In this document: piece by piece, positions 1 through 8,639 of the stretch
Numbering within the stretch: position 1 is the stretch's first letter
Layout: every line of letters begins with the position of its first letter
DNA from: Geomobilimonas luticola
Lineage (GTDB): Bacteria > Desulfobacterota > Desulfuromonadia > Geobacterales > Geobacteraceae
Assembly: GCF_018476905.1 (NCBI RefSeq)
Contig: NZ_JAHCVK010000003.1
Location: forward strand, 62,001 to 126,000
Direction of reading: 5' to 3'
Length of the DNA stretch: 64,000 nt
Program-made: the position numbers and the translations under genes
Notes under the pieces: model-generated
What the model saw: only the letters and a program-made list of their open reading frames with translations
Database searches by the model: none
Told to the model about the DNA's origin: nothing

Positions 1-819
1 ATGATCGCCGACCGCTTCCTCATCCCGAAGGAGATCGAGGAAAACGGCCTCGGGACCACACCTCCTGTCTTCGAACCGGCGGCGGTCGCCCGAATTATCG
101 GCGACTATACCCGGGAGGCGGGGGTCCGCAACCTGCAGCGGAGCATCGGCTCCATCTGCCGCAAGGTGGCCAAGGAGGTTACCCAAGGGAAGGAAGCGCG
201 GCAGACCATAACTCCGGCGGTTGTGGAGGAGTTTCTCGGCCCGCGCCGCTTCTTCAACGAGGTGGCGGCGGAAAAGGACCGTACGGGGGTTGTGACGGGG
301 CTGGCCTGGACCGAGACCGGCGGCGACATCATTTTCGTCGAGGCGACTCGGATGAAGGGGAAGGGGGACCTGATCCTGACCGGCTCCCTGGGGGACGTCA
401 TGAAGGAATCGGCCCGTGCCGCCCTTTCCTTCGTGCAGGCAAACGGCAGCGAGTGGGATGTCGCCGACACATCCTTCGACAGCGCCAACATCCACATCCA
501 CGTTCCGGCCGGAAGCATCCCCAAGGACGGCCCGTCTGCCGGCATCACCATGGTCACCGCCATCGTCTCCCTCATAACCGGCCGCCCCGCCCGCCGGGAC
601 GTGGCCATGACCGGCGAGATCAGCCTGACCGGCCGGGTGCTCGCCATCGGCGGCGTCAAGGAGAAGGTGCTGGCCGCCCGCCGGGCCGGCGTGAAGAAGG
701 TGGTCCTGCCCACCCGCAACCGCCAGGACATGGAAGATGTCCCCGACGACGTGAGGAACGAACTGGAGTTCGTCTTCGTGGACGACGTGCGGGAAGCCAT
801 CGCCCAGGCACTACAATAA
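1..819 (+). CDS. lon: ATP-dependent Lon protease, C-terminal part (cut by window start)
   Basis: This is the 3' end of a Lon (S16 family) ATP-dependent protease, which degrades misfolded and regulatory proteins in the cytoplasm. Family members have about 780-820 residues, so the 272 residues seen here are the tail of a gene that begins before the window; the ATG at position 1 is internal. Residues 1-80 are the end of the AAA+ small helical domain and the rest is the protease domain. The catalytic dyad is visible: Ser179 in KDGPSAG and Lys222 in GGVKEK, 43 residues apart as in E. coli Lon (Ser679/Lys722). The reading frame is intact to its stop. Confidence 0.95.
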   Translation: MIADRFLIPKEIEENGLGTTPPVFEPAAVARIIGDYTREAGVRNLQRSIGSICRKVAKEVTQGKEARQTITPAVVEEFLGPRRFFNEVAAEKDRTGVVTGLAWTETGGDIIFVEATRMKGKGDLILTGSLGDVMKESARAALSFVQANGSEWDVADTSFDSANIHIHVPAGSIPKDGPSAGITMVTAIVSLITGRPARRDVAMTGEISLTGRVLAIGGVKEKVLAARRAGVKKVVLPTRNRQDMEDVPDDVRNELEFVFVDDVREAIAQALQ

Positions 820-830
820 AAAGAACCAGG

Positions 831-899
831 CAATGGGCAATGGACTATGGGCAACAGGAAACCCATGTTGCCTATTGCCTATTGCCTATTGCCCAAAGC
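831..899. repeat. Inverted heptamer repeats in front of mlaE
   Basis: The lon-mlaE gap holds a 7-bp-period repeat in both orientations. The left arm has copies of GGGCAAT (two plus two degenerate), the right arm four copies of TTGCCTA/TTGCCCA. The arms can pair into a hairpin with a short loop near 858-866. The upstream in-frame ATG at 833 would translate this repeat, so it is unlikely to be the mlaE start. It may act as a terminator-like or spacer element. Confidence 0.6.
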
Positions 900-907
900 C
901 GGAACCT

Positions 908-1678
908 ATGCCCCTGAAGCTTGCCGAAAATACGCTGAAACTGTTTTTTTTCGAAATCCAGGCGCTCTTCGCCCTTACCTGGCGCGCACTCCGCAACATC
1001 TTCCGACGCCCCTTCTATTACCGGGAATTCGCCACCCAGATGGACAAGATCGGCGTCGAATCCCTCTTTATCATCTCCCTGACCGGCCTTTTCACCGGCA
1101 TGGTCATGGCGCTCCAGGCCCTCATCCAGCTCAAGCCCTTTGCCGCCACGAGCTACGTGGGGGGGATGGTTGCAGTGACCATGGTCAAGGAACTGGGTCC
1201 GGTCCTCTCCGCCCTGATGGTGTCCGGCCGGGTCGGTTCCGCCATCTCGGCCGAACTCGGCACCATGGTAGTCACCGAACAGGTGGACGCCATGCGGGTA
1301 GAGGGGACCGACATCGTCAAGCGCCTCGTCACTACCCGGCTCAAGGCGCTGGTCATCGCCATGCCGCTTCTGGCGATGGTAACTGACGGCATATCGCTGA
1401 TCGGCGGTTACATCATGTCTTTCAGCTACGGCATCAACCCGGTCATGTACTGGAAATCCATCCCCCAGTTCATGGTGTTCCAGGACCTGATCGAGGGGGT
1501 GTTCAAACCCGCCTTTTTCGGCGGGATCATTGCCATGATCAGCTGCTACGTCGGGCTCAATACCAGCGGCGGCGCGGCGGGGGTGGGGAATTCGGCCAAG
1601 CGGGCAGTGGTGCTCGCGTCGGTGCTCATCCTGGTTTCGGACTTCTTCCTGACCAAGATTTTCATCGTGTTCAGGTGA
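908..1678 (+). CDS. mlaE: MlaE-family ABC transporter permease
   Basis: Inner-membrane permease of the Mla (maintenance of lipid asymmetry) ABC system, which moves phospholipids between the inner and outer membranes. The 256-residue product has the family's hallmarks: an amphipathic N-terminal segment, about five membrane helices, and a long conserved cytoplasmic stretch (ELGPVLSALMVSGRVGSA and SAELGTMVVTEQVDAM). I chose the ATG at 908 because the upstream ATG at 833 would add a peptide encoded by the heptamer repeats; no strong ribosome site precedes either. An ATPase (mlaF) and an MCE-domain protein (mlaD) follow, the classic order. No mlaB or mlaC homologue is visible in the window. Confidence 0.9.
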   Translation: MPLKLAENTLKLFFFEIQALFALTWRALRNIFRRPFYYREFATQMDKIGVESLFIISLTGLFTGMVMALQALIQLKPFAATSYVGGMVAVTMVKELGPVLSALMVSGRVGSAISAELGTMVVTEQVDAMRVEGTDIVKRLVTTRLKALVIAMPLLAMVTDGISLIGGYIMSFSYGINPVMYWKSIPQFMVFQDLIEGVFKPAFFGGIIAMISCYVGLNTSGGAAGVGNSAKRAVVLASVLILVSDFFLTKIFIVFR

Positions 1679-1867
1679 TAAGCCTGAAAAACCATGGGGA
1701 CGCGGAAAAGTCGAAAAAAACCATGATAACTGCGGATTAGACAACACCTTAGCCAATCGTTAGGGTGAATCTTGAATCCCGAGTTATCCGCCTTTATCCG
1801 ATGTTCTCTGCTTTTTCCGCGTTCAATTGATTTTGCGTTGATTTTCGAAGATGAAGGAGCTGGTTCG

Positions 1868-2641
1868 TTGGCACCAGAGAGCGGCATACGAATGGAAAAG
1901 GTCTGTTTCGACTTCGGGGGACGGAAGATCCTTGAGGATTTCAACCTTTTCCTGGAGCGGGGGGTGAACCGGACCATCCTGGGTGTCTCCGGGGCCGGCA
2001 AGACCACCATCCTCAAGCTTCTCCTGGGACTGCTCACCCCTGACAGCGGCACCATAAGCATCGACGGCACTCCCCTTGCGGGGCTCAGGGAAAACGAACT
2101 GGTGCGGGTGCGCAAGCACATCGCCATCGTCTTCCAGGGGGGGGCGCTGTTCGACTCCATGACCGTCGGTGAGAATGTAGGCTACCGGCTCTTCGAGGAG
2201 GGAAAACTCACGGAGCCGGAAATCGAGCGGATCGCCCGGGAAAAACTCAGCTTCGTCGGTCTGGAACAGGCCATCGACCTCTACCCGGCCGAACTGTCCG
2301 GGGGAATGAAAAAGCGGGTCGCCATCGCCCGGGCCCTGGCTTCCGACCCGGACTACATCTTCTTCGACGAGCCGACTACCGGGCTCGACCCCATCGGGGT
2401 CTACAACATCCGTCACCTCATGAACCGCCTGCAACAGGAGGGGAAGACCACCCTCATGGTCACCCACGACATGGAGACCGCTTTCGCCGTCTCCCAGCGC
2501 TTCTCCTTCCTCCACGAGGCACGGCTGGCATTCGAGGGGACACGGGAGGAGATGCTCACCTGCTCTGTCCCGGCGATTACCGAGTTCTTCGCCCCGACGG
2601 AGCAGTCGCTGTTCAGGTACAACCATCTGCCGGAACACTAA
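1868..2641 (+). CDS. mlaF: MlaF-family ABC transporter ATP-binding protein
   Basis: Cytoplasmic ATPase that powers the MlaE permease. Walker A is GVSGAGKTT (residues 39-47), the signature LSGGMKKR starts near residue 143, and Walker B with the catalytic Glu is in YIFFDEPTTGLD near 163-174. The best start is a TTG at 1868, eight bases after an AAGGAG box (1854-1859), giving 257 residues. Longer in-frame starts back to 1772 have no ribosome site and add an unrelated tail. It sits between mlaE and mlaD on the same strand. The ATPase type is clear; the Mla assignment rests on its neighbours. Confidence 0.9.
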   Translation: MAPESGIRMEKVCFDFGGRKILEDFNLFLERGVNRTILGVSGAGKTTILKLLLGLLTPDSGTISIDGTPLAGLRENELVRVRKHIAIVFQGGALFDSMTVGENVGYRLFEEGKLTEPEIERIAREKLSFVGLEQAIDLYPAELSGGMKKRVAIARALASDPDYIFFDEPTTGLDPIGVYNIRHLMNRLQQEGKTTLMVTHDMETAFAVSQRFSFLHEARLAFEGTREEMLTCSVPAITEFFAPTEQSLFRYNHLPEH

Positions 2642-2685
2642 CATCTCTCAAGAACGTGATCATCACGTGCTAACGGAACGGAACC

Positions 2686-3768
2686 ATGAAACGAAGCGAC
2701 AACATCACCTGGTCCCAGATCAAGGTCGGCATCTTCATCGTTGCAGCCCTGCTCTTCTTCAGCGGCGGCATACTGGTCATGGGGGACAAGACCAAGTTCT
2801 TCGTCCCCAAGGGGAAGCTGTCGGTCATCATGACCGACGTGGCAGGGCTCAAGGTCGGCGCACCGGTCTGGCTGGCGGGAGTCGATGTGGGACTGGTAAC
2901 GGATATCCGCTTCGAGCATCCCGACCGGACCAATGAGGTGGAAGTGGTCATGGAGGTGGAGCGGGGGGCGCTGAAAAAGATCGGGAGGGACTCCGTGATC
3001 ACCGTCAAGACCCGCGGACTGCTGGGGGAAAAGTACGTGGACGTCATCCCGAGCCAGTTCGTGTCCGAAAACCCGGAAACCCGACTCTACGGCACGTCGG
3101 TGGCGAAACTGGACGACGTCATGCAGAAGGCGGGGTCGGCGTTCGACCGGGTCAACCGGATGATGGATACCATGGACCGGGGGGAAGGGACCCTGGGGCG
3201 GTTCGCCAAGGACCCCCGCCTCTATGACAACCTGGTGCATCTTTCCACGGAACTCAACACCTTTGCCAACCACGTCAACCGCGGCGAGGGGACCCTGGGA
3301 CAGCTTACCCGCAAGAGCGAGCCCTACGACCGGCTGGTGGGGATTCTCAACCGCGCCGACCAGACCCTGAAGGATATCCAGTCGGCGGAAGGCTCCCTGT
3401 ACAAGCTTGTCCACGACCGCCAGCTCTACGACAAGCTGGTGGCGGTTGCGGACAAGAGCGCCCAGGCGGCCGACGACGTGCGGGAACTGAATCGCAAGCT
3501 CACCTCCAAGGAGAGCACCGTCGGCAAGCTCCTGGGGGACCGGGAGTTCTACGACAAGGGGATGGAGCTCATGAACCGCGCCGATCGGTCCGTCCTGGCC
3601 CTGGAGGAGATCACCACCCGGGTGAACCGGGGAGAAGGGACCGCCGGCAAGCTTTTGAACGACAAGGAGCTTTACGACCGGCTGAACCGAATGGTGGACG
3701 ACACCAACGCCCTGGTGAAGGACATCAAGGAAAACCCCAAGCGGTACGTGAAATTTTCGCTGTTCTAA
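2686..3768 (+). CDS. mlaD: MCE-domain lipid-binding protein MlaD with repeated C-terminal helical region
   Basis: Periplasmic, inner-membrane-anchored lipid-binding subunit of the Mla transporter. One N-terminal membrane helix (about residues 13-31) is followed by an MCE domain (about 38-120). The C-terminal 230 residues contain about five degenerate copies of a 45-residue unit with a core like RGEGTLGxxxxDxxLYDxL. This tail is much longer than in E. coli MlaD (183 residues total) and resembles the helical extensions of longer MCE proteins. Such tails may form a tube or a collar on an MCE hexamer; that is inference. It lies 44 bp after mlaF and likely shares its transcript. Confidence 0.9.
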   Translation: MKRSDNITWSQIKVGIFIVAALLFFSGGILVMGDKTKFFVPKGKLSVIMTDVAGLKVGAPVWLAGVDVGLVTDIRFEHPDRTNEVEVVMEVERGALKKIGRDSVITVKTRGLLGEKYVDVIPSQFVSENPETRLYGTSVAKLDDVMQKAGSAFDRVNRMMDTMDRGEGTLGRFAKDPRLYDNLVHLSTELNTFANHVNRGEGTLGQLTRKSEPYDRLVGILNRADQTLKDIQSAEGSLYKLVHDRQLYDKLVAVADKSAQAADDVRELNRKLTSKESTVGKLLGDREFYDKGMELMNRADRSVLALEEITTRVNRGEGTAGKLLNDKELYDRLNRMVDDTNALVKDIKENPKRYVKFSLF

Positions 3769-3812
3769 ACCCCGTATTAGACGCAATGTACATAAAACTG
3801 TGAGGTACCACG

Positions 3813-5306
3813 ATGACTAAGCTGTACCGGTTACTGGCATGTAACCTGCTGTGCATCATGCTCGCCGCCACCGCCAACGCCGCCGGACTGGAGGAGAAGG
3901 TCCGGGAGCACACCATGAAGAACGGGATGAAGCTTCTCCTGGTGGAGCGGCACAGTTCCCCCACCATCGCCGCCTGGATACGTTTCCGGGTGGGGAGCGT
4001 GGATGAGCGAAGCGACGAGCGGGGGCTTGCCCACCTTTTGGAGCACATGCTCTTCAAGGGGACGACAACCCTCGGCACGAAGGATTATGCCGCCGAGAAG
4101 CCACTCCTTGACAAAATAGAGGCGACCGCCGTACAGCTCATGGACGAGAAGGCCAAACGGGAAAAGGGGGACCCGGCCCGCATCGCCTCCCTGAAGAAGG
4201 AGCTGGGCCAGTTGGAGGCGGAGGCAGCGAAATTCGTCGTCAAGGAGGAGTTTGCCGAGATCTACGCGAAGAACGGCGGCAGCGGCTACAACGCCTTCAC
4301 GAGCAAGGACGGCACCACCTACCTCATCAATGTGCCGGCCAACAAGCTGGAGCTCTGGGCAGCCATCGAGAGCGACAGGATGCAGAACGCGGTACTCCGG
4401 GAGTTCTACTCGGAGCGGGACGTGGTGATGGAGGAACGACGCCGATCCTACGACACGGAACCGGAGGGGCAGCTGTGGGAGAATTTCATCGCGGCGTCCT
4501 ACCACGCCCACCCCTACGGCCAGCCGATCATCGGCTGGATGTCGGACATCGAGAACCTCTCCCGGACCAAGGCGGAGGCATTCCTCCACAAATACTACGC
4601 GCCCAACAATGCCATCATCGCCATCGTCGGCGACATCGACACCGACAGGACCATCGCGCTGGTGGAACGTTACTTCGGCGCCATCCCGCAGGGCACGCCG
4701 GTTGCTCCGGTGGCGGTGACAGAGCCTGCCCAGGACGGTGAACGGCGGATCGAGATCCTGGCCGACGCGGAACCCAACCTCATTATCGGCTTCCACAAGC
4801 CGACCCTGCCGGACCCGGACGACTACGTGTTCGACGTCATCGACATGCTCCTGGCGGATGGCCGTACCTCGCGCCTCTACAAGAAACTGATCGTGGAACG
4901 GCAGATGGCCACCGATGTCGGCTCGTTCTCCGCCCCCGGCAGCCGCTATCCGAACCTGTTCGTCATCTCCGCCACCCCCCGGGCCCCCCACACCACCGCG
5001 GAAGTTGAAACCGCAATCTACGAGGAACTGGGGAAACTGCAACGGGAACCGGTGACGGAGCATGATCTCCGGCAGATACTCAACCGGCTGGAATACGAAG
5101 AAGTCCGCCAGATGGGCTCCAACGGCGGACTGGCCCGCAACCTCACCGAGTACGAAGCGATTGCCGGCACCTGGCGCTACCTGATCGAACACCGGCAGAA
5201 GGTGGCCAGGGTCACTCCAGAGGACGTCATGAGAGTGGCCAAAAAGTACCTCACCCGTGAGAACAGGACGGTCGGCTTCATCACCAAGAAGGGGGCAGAG
5301 AAATGA
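3813..5306 (+). CDS. M16-family zinc metallopeptidase, active subunit, exported
   Basis: Pitrilysin/processing-peptidase-like (M16) protease of 497 residues. A signal peptide covers about residues 1-23. The inverted zinc motif HLLEH is intact at 74-78, and a downstream Glu-rich helix (ERDVVMEERR region) supplies the third ligand. A charged, probably coiled-coil insert of about 70 residues separates these elements. It overlaps the next gene by 4 bp (ATGA), so the two are translationally coupled. The family often works as a heterodimer of an active and an inactive subunit, and this pair fits. The substrate is unknown, but location and signal peptide point to the periplasm. Confidence 0.92.
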   Translation: MTKLYRLLACNLLCIMLAATANAAGLEEKVREHTMKNGMKLLLVERHSSPTIAAWIRFRVGSVDERSDERGLAHLLEHMLFKGTTTLGTKDYAAEKPLLDKIEATAVQLMDEKAKREKGDPARIASLKKELGQLEAEAAKFVVKEEFAEIYAKNGGSGYNAFTSKDGTTYLINVPANKLELWAAIESDRMQNAVLREFYSERDVVMEERRRSYDTEPEGQLWENFIAASYHAHPYGQPIIGWMSDIENLSRTKAEAFLHKYYAPNNAIIAIVGDIDTDRTIALVERYFGAIPQGTPVAPVAVTEPAQDGERRIEILADAEPNLIIGFHKPTLPDPDDYVFDVIDMLLADGRTSRLYKKLIVERQMATDVGSFSAPGSRYPNLFVISATPRAPHTTAEVETAIYEELGKLQREPVTEHDLRQILNRLEYEEVRQMGSNGGLARNLTEYEAIAGTWRYLIEHRQKVARVTPEDVMRVAKKYLTRENRTVGFITKKGAEK

Positions 5307-6727
5307 GAAAACTTCCGGCAATCTGGCTCCCCATCATACTTCTTTGCACTCTGGCAGCCGGTTGTGCGACGGCACCGAAGATGACCGACCCGCGCACCCT
5401 GACCTACGCCCCCCTCACCTTCACCATACCGAAGAGCGAGCGGGTCCAGCTGTCGAACGGCATGGTGGTCTACCTGCTGGAGGACCACGAACTCCCCCTC
5501 GTGAACATGACCGCCTACGTCCGAACCGGCAGCATCTACGAACCGGCCGACAAGGTCGGCCTGGCCGGTCTGACCGGTGCCGTCATGCGGAGCGGCGGCA
5601 CGGCATCTCTCCCCCCGGAGAAGCTCGACGGCGAACTGGAATTCATGGCCTCATCCATAGAATCGAGCATCGGAGCCGACGCTGGTAACGTCTCCCTCGC
5701 CACCCTCGCCAGGAACCTGGACCGGACCCTGGAACTGTTTGCCCAGGTCCTCAGAAAGCCGGCCTTCCGCGAGGACCGGGTCACCCTGGCCAGGAAACGG
5801 GCCATCGAAGGCCTGCGTCGACAGAACGACGACCCTAAAGGAGTGGCAGACCGGGAACTGCGCAAGAAGCTCTATGAAGGGCACCCGCTCGGGCGCTATC
5901 CGACCATCGCCACGGTAGAAAAAATCACCCGCGACGACTTGGTCGCCTTTCACCGTCGGTTCTACCACCCCAACAACACGATCCTGGCGGTGGCTGGTGA
6001 TTTCAAGCGGGAAGAGATGCTGGCCAGGCTCAATGCCGCCTTTGCCGGATGGGAACAGCAGACTGTCGATCTGCCACCCGTCCCTCAGCCTCGCCCTGAC
6101 GTGAAACCTGCGGTACTACTCGCCCCCAAGGATATCAGCCAGTCAGTGATCCGGATGGGACACCTGGGCATCGACAAGGACAACCCGGACCTCTACGCCA
6201 TCCGGGTGATGGACTATATCCTCGGCGGTGGCTTCACCTCCCGGCTCACGACCGAGATCCGTTCCAATCAGGGACTGGCGTACAACGTGGACAGCTACTT
6301 CGATATAGGACGCCGTTTTACCGGCATCTTTCTCGCCGAAACCGAAACCAAGGCGGAGTCCACCGCAAAGGCTATCAACCTCATGCGCAACATCATCACC
6401 GGCATGACCAGGGCGCCGGTTACCGACCAGGAGCTGGCGCTTGCAAAGGATTCCATCGTCAACTCCTTTCTCTTCGGTTTTACCAAGCCGGACGTGATCG
6501 TCAACCAGCAGGCACGGCTCGAATACTACGCCTATCCACCGGGATACCTGGAAAACTACCGGGACCGCATCGCAAAAGTTACCAGGGAGGACGTGCTGCG
6601 GGTAGCCCGCCAGTACCTCCACCCCGACGCCATGGTTCTGATGGTGGTCGGCGACCCGAAGAAGCTCGACCAGCCGCTGACAACCTTCGGGCCGCTGCAG
6701 GAACTTAACCTGGAGAACGGCAGGTAA
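5303..6727 (+). CDS. M16-family peptidase-like lipoprotein, catalytically inactive subunit
   Basis: Second M16-family protein (474 residues), with a lipoprotein signal: a hydrophobic stretch, then LAAGC with Cys at residue 21. Where the partner has HLLEH this one reads GLTGA, so both zinc His residues and the Glu are gone. The C-terminal half keeps the R-Y-like region (GGGFTSRLTTEIRSNQGLAY) used for substrate binding. This is the usual division between an alpha-like non-catalytic subunit and a catalytic subunit. Start at the ATGA overlap. It is probably tethered to a membrane through the lipid and holds the soluble active partner there; that is inference. Confidence 0.9.
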   Translation: MRKLPAIWLPIILLCTLAAGCATAPKMTDPRTLTYAPLTFTIPKSERVQLSNGMVVYLLEDHELPLVNMTAYVRTGSIYEPADKVGLAGLTGAVMRSGGTASLPPEKLDGELEFMASSIESSIGADAGNVSLATLARNLDRTLELFAQVLRKPAFREDRVTLARKRAIEGLRRQNDDPKGVADRELRKKLYEGHPLGRYPTIATVEKITRDDLVAFHRRFYHPNNTILAVAGDFKREEMLARLNAAFAGWEQQTVDLPPVPQPRPDVKPAVLLAPKDISQSVIRMGHLGIDKDNPDLYAIRVMDYILGGGFTSRLTTEIRSNQGLAYNVDSYFDIGRRFTGIFLAETETKAESTAKAINLMRNIITGMTRAPVTDQELALAKDSIVNSFLFGFTKPDVIVNQQARLEYYAYPPGYLENYRDRIAKVTREDVLRVARQYLHPDAMVLMVVGDPKKLDQPLTTFGPLQELNLENGR

Positions 6728-6819
6728 CCGGTTTCCAGGCAGATACCGCAGGGGGCGTCACCCGTCACGGGAACCCTTTAGCTCCTCGCTCCCCGGAGAA
6801 ACTTTAATACATTTTAAGC

Positions 6820-6848
6820 TTGACTATAGGAATACACTAAAGTAAAAT
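6820..6848 (+). promoter_or_regulatory. Sigma-70-type promoter for the CoA-transferase gene
   Basis: A -35 box TTGACT (6820-6825) and a -10 box TAAAAT (6843-6848) are separated by exactly 17 bp, in the 263-bp gap before the CoA-transferase gene. Transcription would begin near 6855, leaving a leader of about 135 nt. Position and near-consensus boxes support the call; no operator is obvious. Confidence 0.6.
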
Positions 6849-6990
6849 CCGGTTCTACTTTTCATCTGTGTATACAGCATACAATGAACCAAGAGGCCCG
6901 AACCACCTGGGCAACGGCATTGACGAGGTATCGAAAGCAGAGATCATTCCGGATCTAAGCTTGCACCCATCACACAACAGGAGGTAGAAG

Positions 6991-8577
6991 ATGTCTGAAT
7001 TCGGCACACTGGAAAGTCGCGTTCGTCGCAAGTCCCTGCTCAGCAAGGTATGCAAGGCTGAAGACTGCATCAAGTACTTTAGCCCCGGCCAGGATCTCAT
7101 GTGGTCAGGCTTCACCCCGGCAGGCTACCCGAAGATGGTGCCCATCGCCCTGGCCAACCATGTCGAGGCCAACAACCTTCAGGGCCAGTGGAAGTTCAAC
7201 CTGTTCATCGGCGCCTCCGTAGGGGCCGAAACCGAGGACCGCTGGGCAGCTCTCGACATGATCGACCGCCGCTGGCCGTACCAGACCGGCAAGAACATCG
7301 CTGCCGGCATCAACGCCGGCCGCATCCGGATGGGTGACAAGCATCTCGGGCACTTCGCCCAGGATGCCGGCTATGGCTTCTACACCGGGAACGGCCGCTA
7401 CGACATCGGCATCATCGAAGTCTCCGCCATCACCGAGGACTGCGGCCTGGCCCTGACCACCTCCTGCGGTATCGTCGCCGAAGCGCTGCACCTGTGCGAC
7501 AAGATCATCATCGAGGTCAACACCGGTCAGCCCTCCTTCGAGGGGATGCATGACATCCACATGCAGCAGAAGCCGCCCCACCGTGCTCCGTTCCTGATCA
7601 CCGCGGCCGACAGCCGGATCGGCACCCCCTACGTCCCCTGCGATCCCGACAGGATCGTAGCTATCGTGGAAAGCAAGCTCCGCGACAAGGGACGTGCCTT
7701 TGCCGAGCAGGACGACACCTCCGAAGCTATTGCCGGCCACATCATGGACTTCTTTTCCCACGAGATCAAGATGGGTCGTCTCCCCGAGAACCTGCTGCCG
7801 CTACAGTCCGGCGTCGGCTCCATCGCCAACGCCGTTATCGGCGGCCTGGCCAAGGGACCGTTCCGCAACCTGTCGGTCTACACCGAGGTTCTCCAGGACA
7901 CCATGCTTGACTTCTTCGACGGCGGCAACCTGCTCTGCGCCTCTTCCTGCTCGCTCTCCCTCTCCGAGACCCCGGGCTTCCCGCGGTTCTTCGAGAACTG
8001 GGAGCGGTATTTCGACAAGATCACGCTCCGTCCGCTCTCCATATCCAACGCCCCGGAGCCGATCCGTCGTCTCGGGTGCATCGCCATGAACACCCCGGTC
8101 GAGATCGACATGTACGCCCACGCCAACTCCACCCTGGTCGGCGGCACCCGGATGATCAACGGCCTCGGCGGTTCCGGCGACTTCCTCCGGAACGGCTACC
8201 TGAAGATCATGCACACTCCGTCGAGCCGTCCGTCCAAGACCGACCCGAACGGCATTTCCTGCGTGGTTCCGCACTGCTCACATATCGACCACACCGAGCA
8301 TGACCTGGATTGCGTCGTTACCGAACAGGGTCTGGCCGACCTTCGCGGCCTCTGCCCGCGCGACCGCGCCCTGAAGATCATAGAGAAGTGCGCCCATCCG
8401 GACTACAAGCCGATCCTCACCGATTACTACCAGATGGCACTGAAGGACACCCTGGCCAAGGGGATCGGCCACGAGCCCCAGCTGTGGGACCGCGCCTTCA
8501 AGATGCACCTCAACCTGGCGCAGAACGGCACCATGAAGGTCAAGAACTGGGACGTCAAGCTCGACCTCTGCGAATAA
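6991..8577 (+). CDS. Acetyl-CoA hydrolase/transferase family: probable succinyl:acetate CoA-transferase
   Basis: Class I CoA-transferase of 528 residues. In Geobacter, close relatives (Ato) move CoA from succinyl-CoA to acetate, activating acetate while doing the succinyl-CoA step of the TCA cycle. Residue 299 is the Glu of SVYTEVLQD, at the place of the catalytic glutamate that forms the CoA thioester in this family, and glycine-rich CoA-binding segments (QSGVGSIANAV, GGTRMINGLGGSGDF) are present. A strong AGGAGG box sits seven bases before the ATG. The gene stands alone between its promoter and a perfect terminator, as expected for a highly expressed enzyme. Acetyl-CoA hydrolase activity is the main alternative. 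Confidence 0.88.
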   Translation: MSEFGTLESRVRRKSLLSKVCKAEDCIKYFSPGQDLMWSGFTPAGYPKMVPIALANHVEANNLQGQWKFNLFIGASVGAETEDRWAALDMIDRRWPYQTGKNIAAGINAGRIRMGDKHLGHFAQDAGYGFYTGNGRYDIGIIEVSAITEDCGLALTTSCGIVAEALHLCDKIIIEVNTGQPSFEGMHDIHMQQKPPHRAPFLITAADSRIGTPYVPCDPDRIVAIVESKLRDKGRAFAEQDDTSEAIAGHIMDFFSHEIKMGRLPENLLPLQSGVGSIANAVIGGLAKGPFRNLSVYTEVLQDTMLDFFDGGNLLCASSCSLSLSETPGFPRFFENWERYFDKITLRPLSISNAPEPIRRLGCIAMNTPVEIDMYAHANSTLVGGTRMINGLGGSGDFLRNGYLKIMHTPSSRPSKTDPNGISCVVPHCSHIDHTEHDLDCVVTEQGLADLRGLCPRDRALKIIEKCAHPDYKPILTDYYQMALKDTLAKGIGHEPQLWDRAFKMHLNLAQNGTMKVKNWDVKLDLCE

Positions 8578-8606
8578 CAGTCTGCGTTTCATCTGTAGCA
8601 CAAGAA

Positions 8607-8635
8607 AGCCCCGCGGAAAACCGCGGGGCTTTTTT
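8607..8635 (+). terminator. Rho-independent terminator after the CoA-transferase gene
   Basis: A perfect 10-bp stem, AGCCCCGCGG with CCGCGGGGCT, closes over an AAAA loop and is followed by a run of T. It lies 30 bp after the stop codon at 8577. Confidence 0.95.
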
Positions 8636-8639
8636 AATG

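Noticed and set aside
105-866. Long minus-strand open frame over lon, and similar antisense frames across the window
   Set aside because: They mirror GC-rich coding genes, have no ribosome sites and lack recognisable domains.
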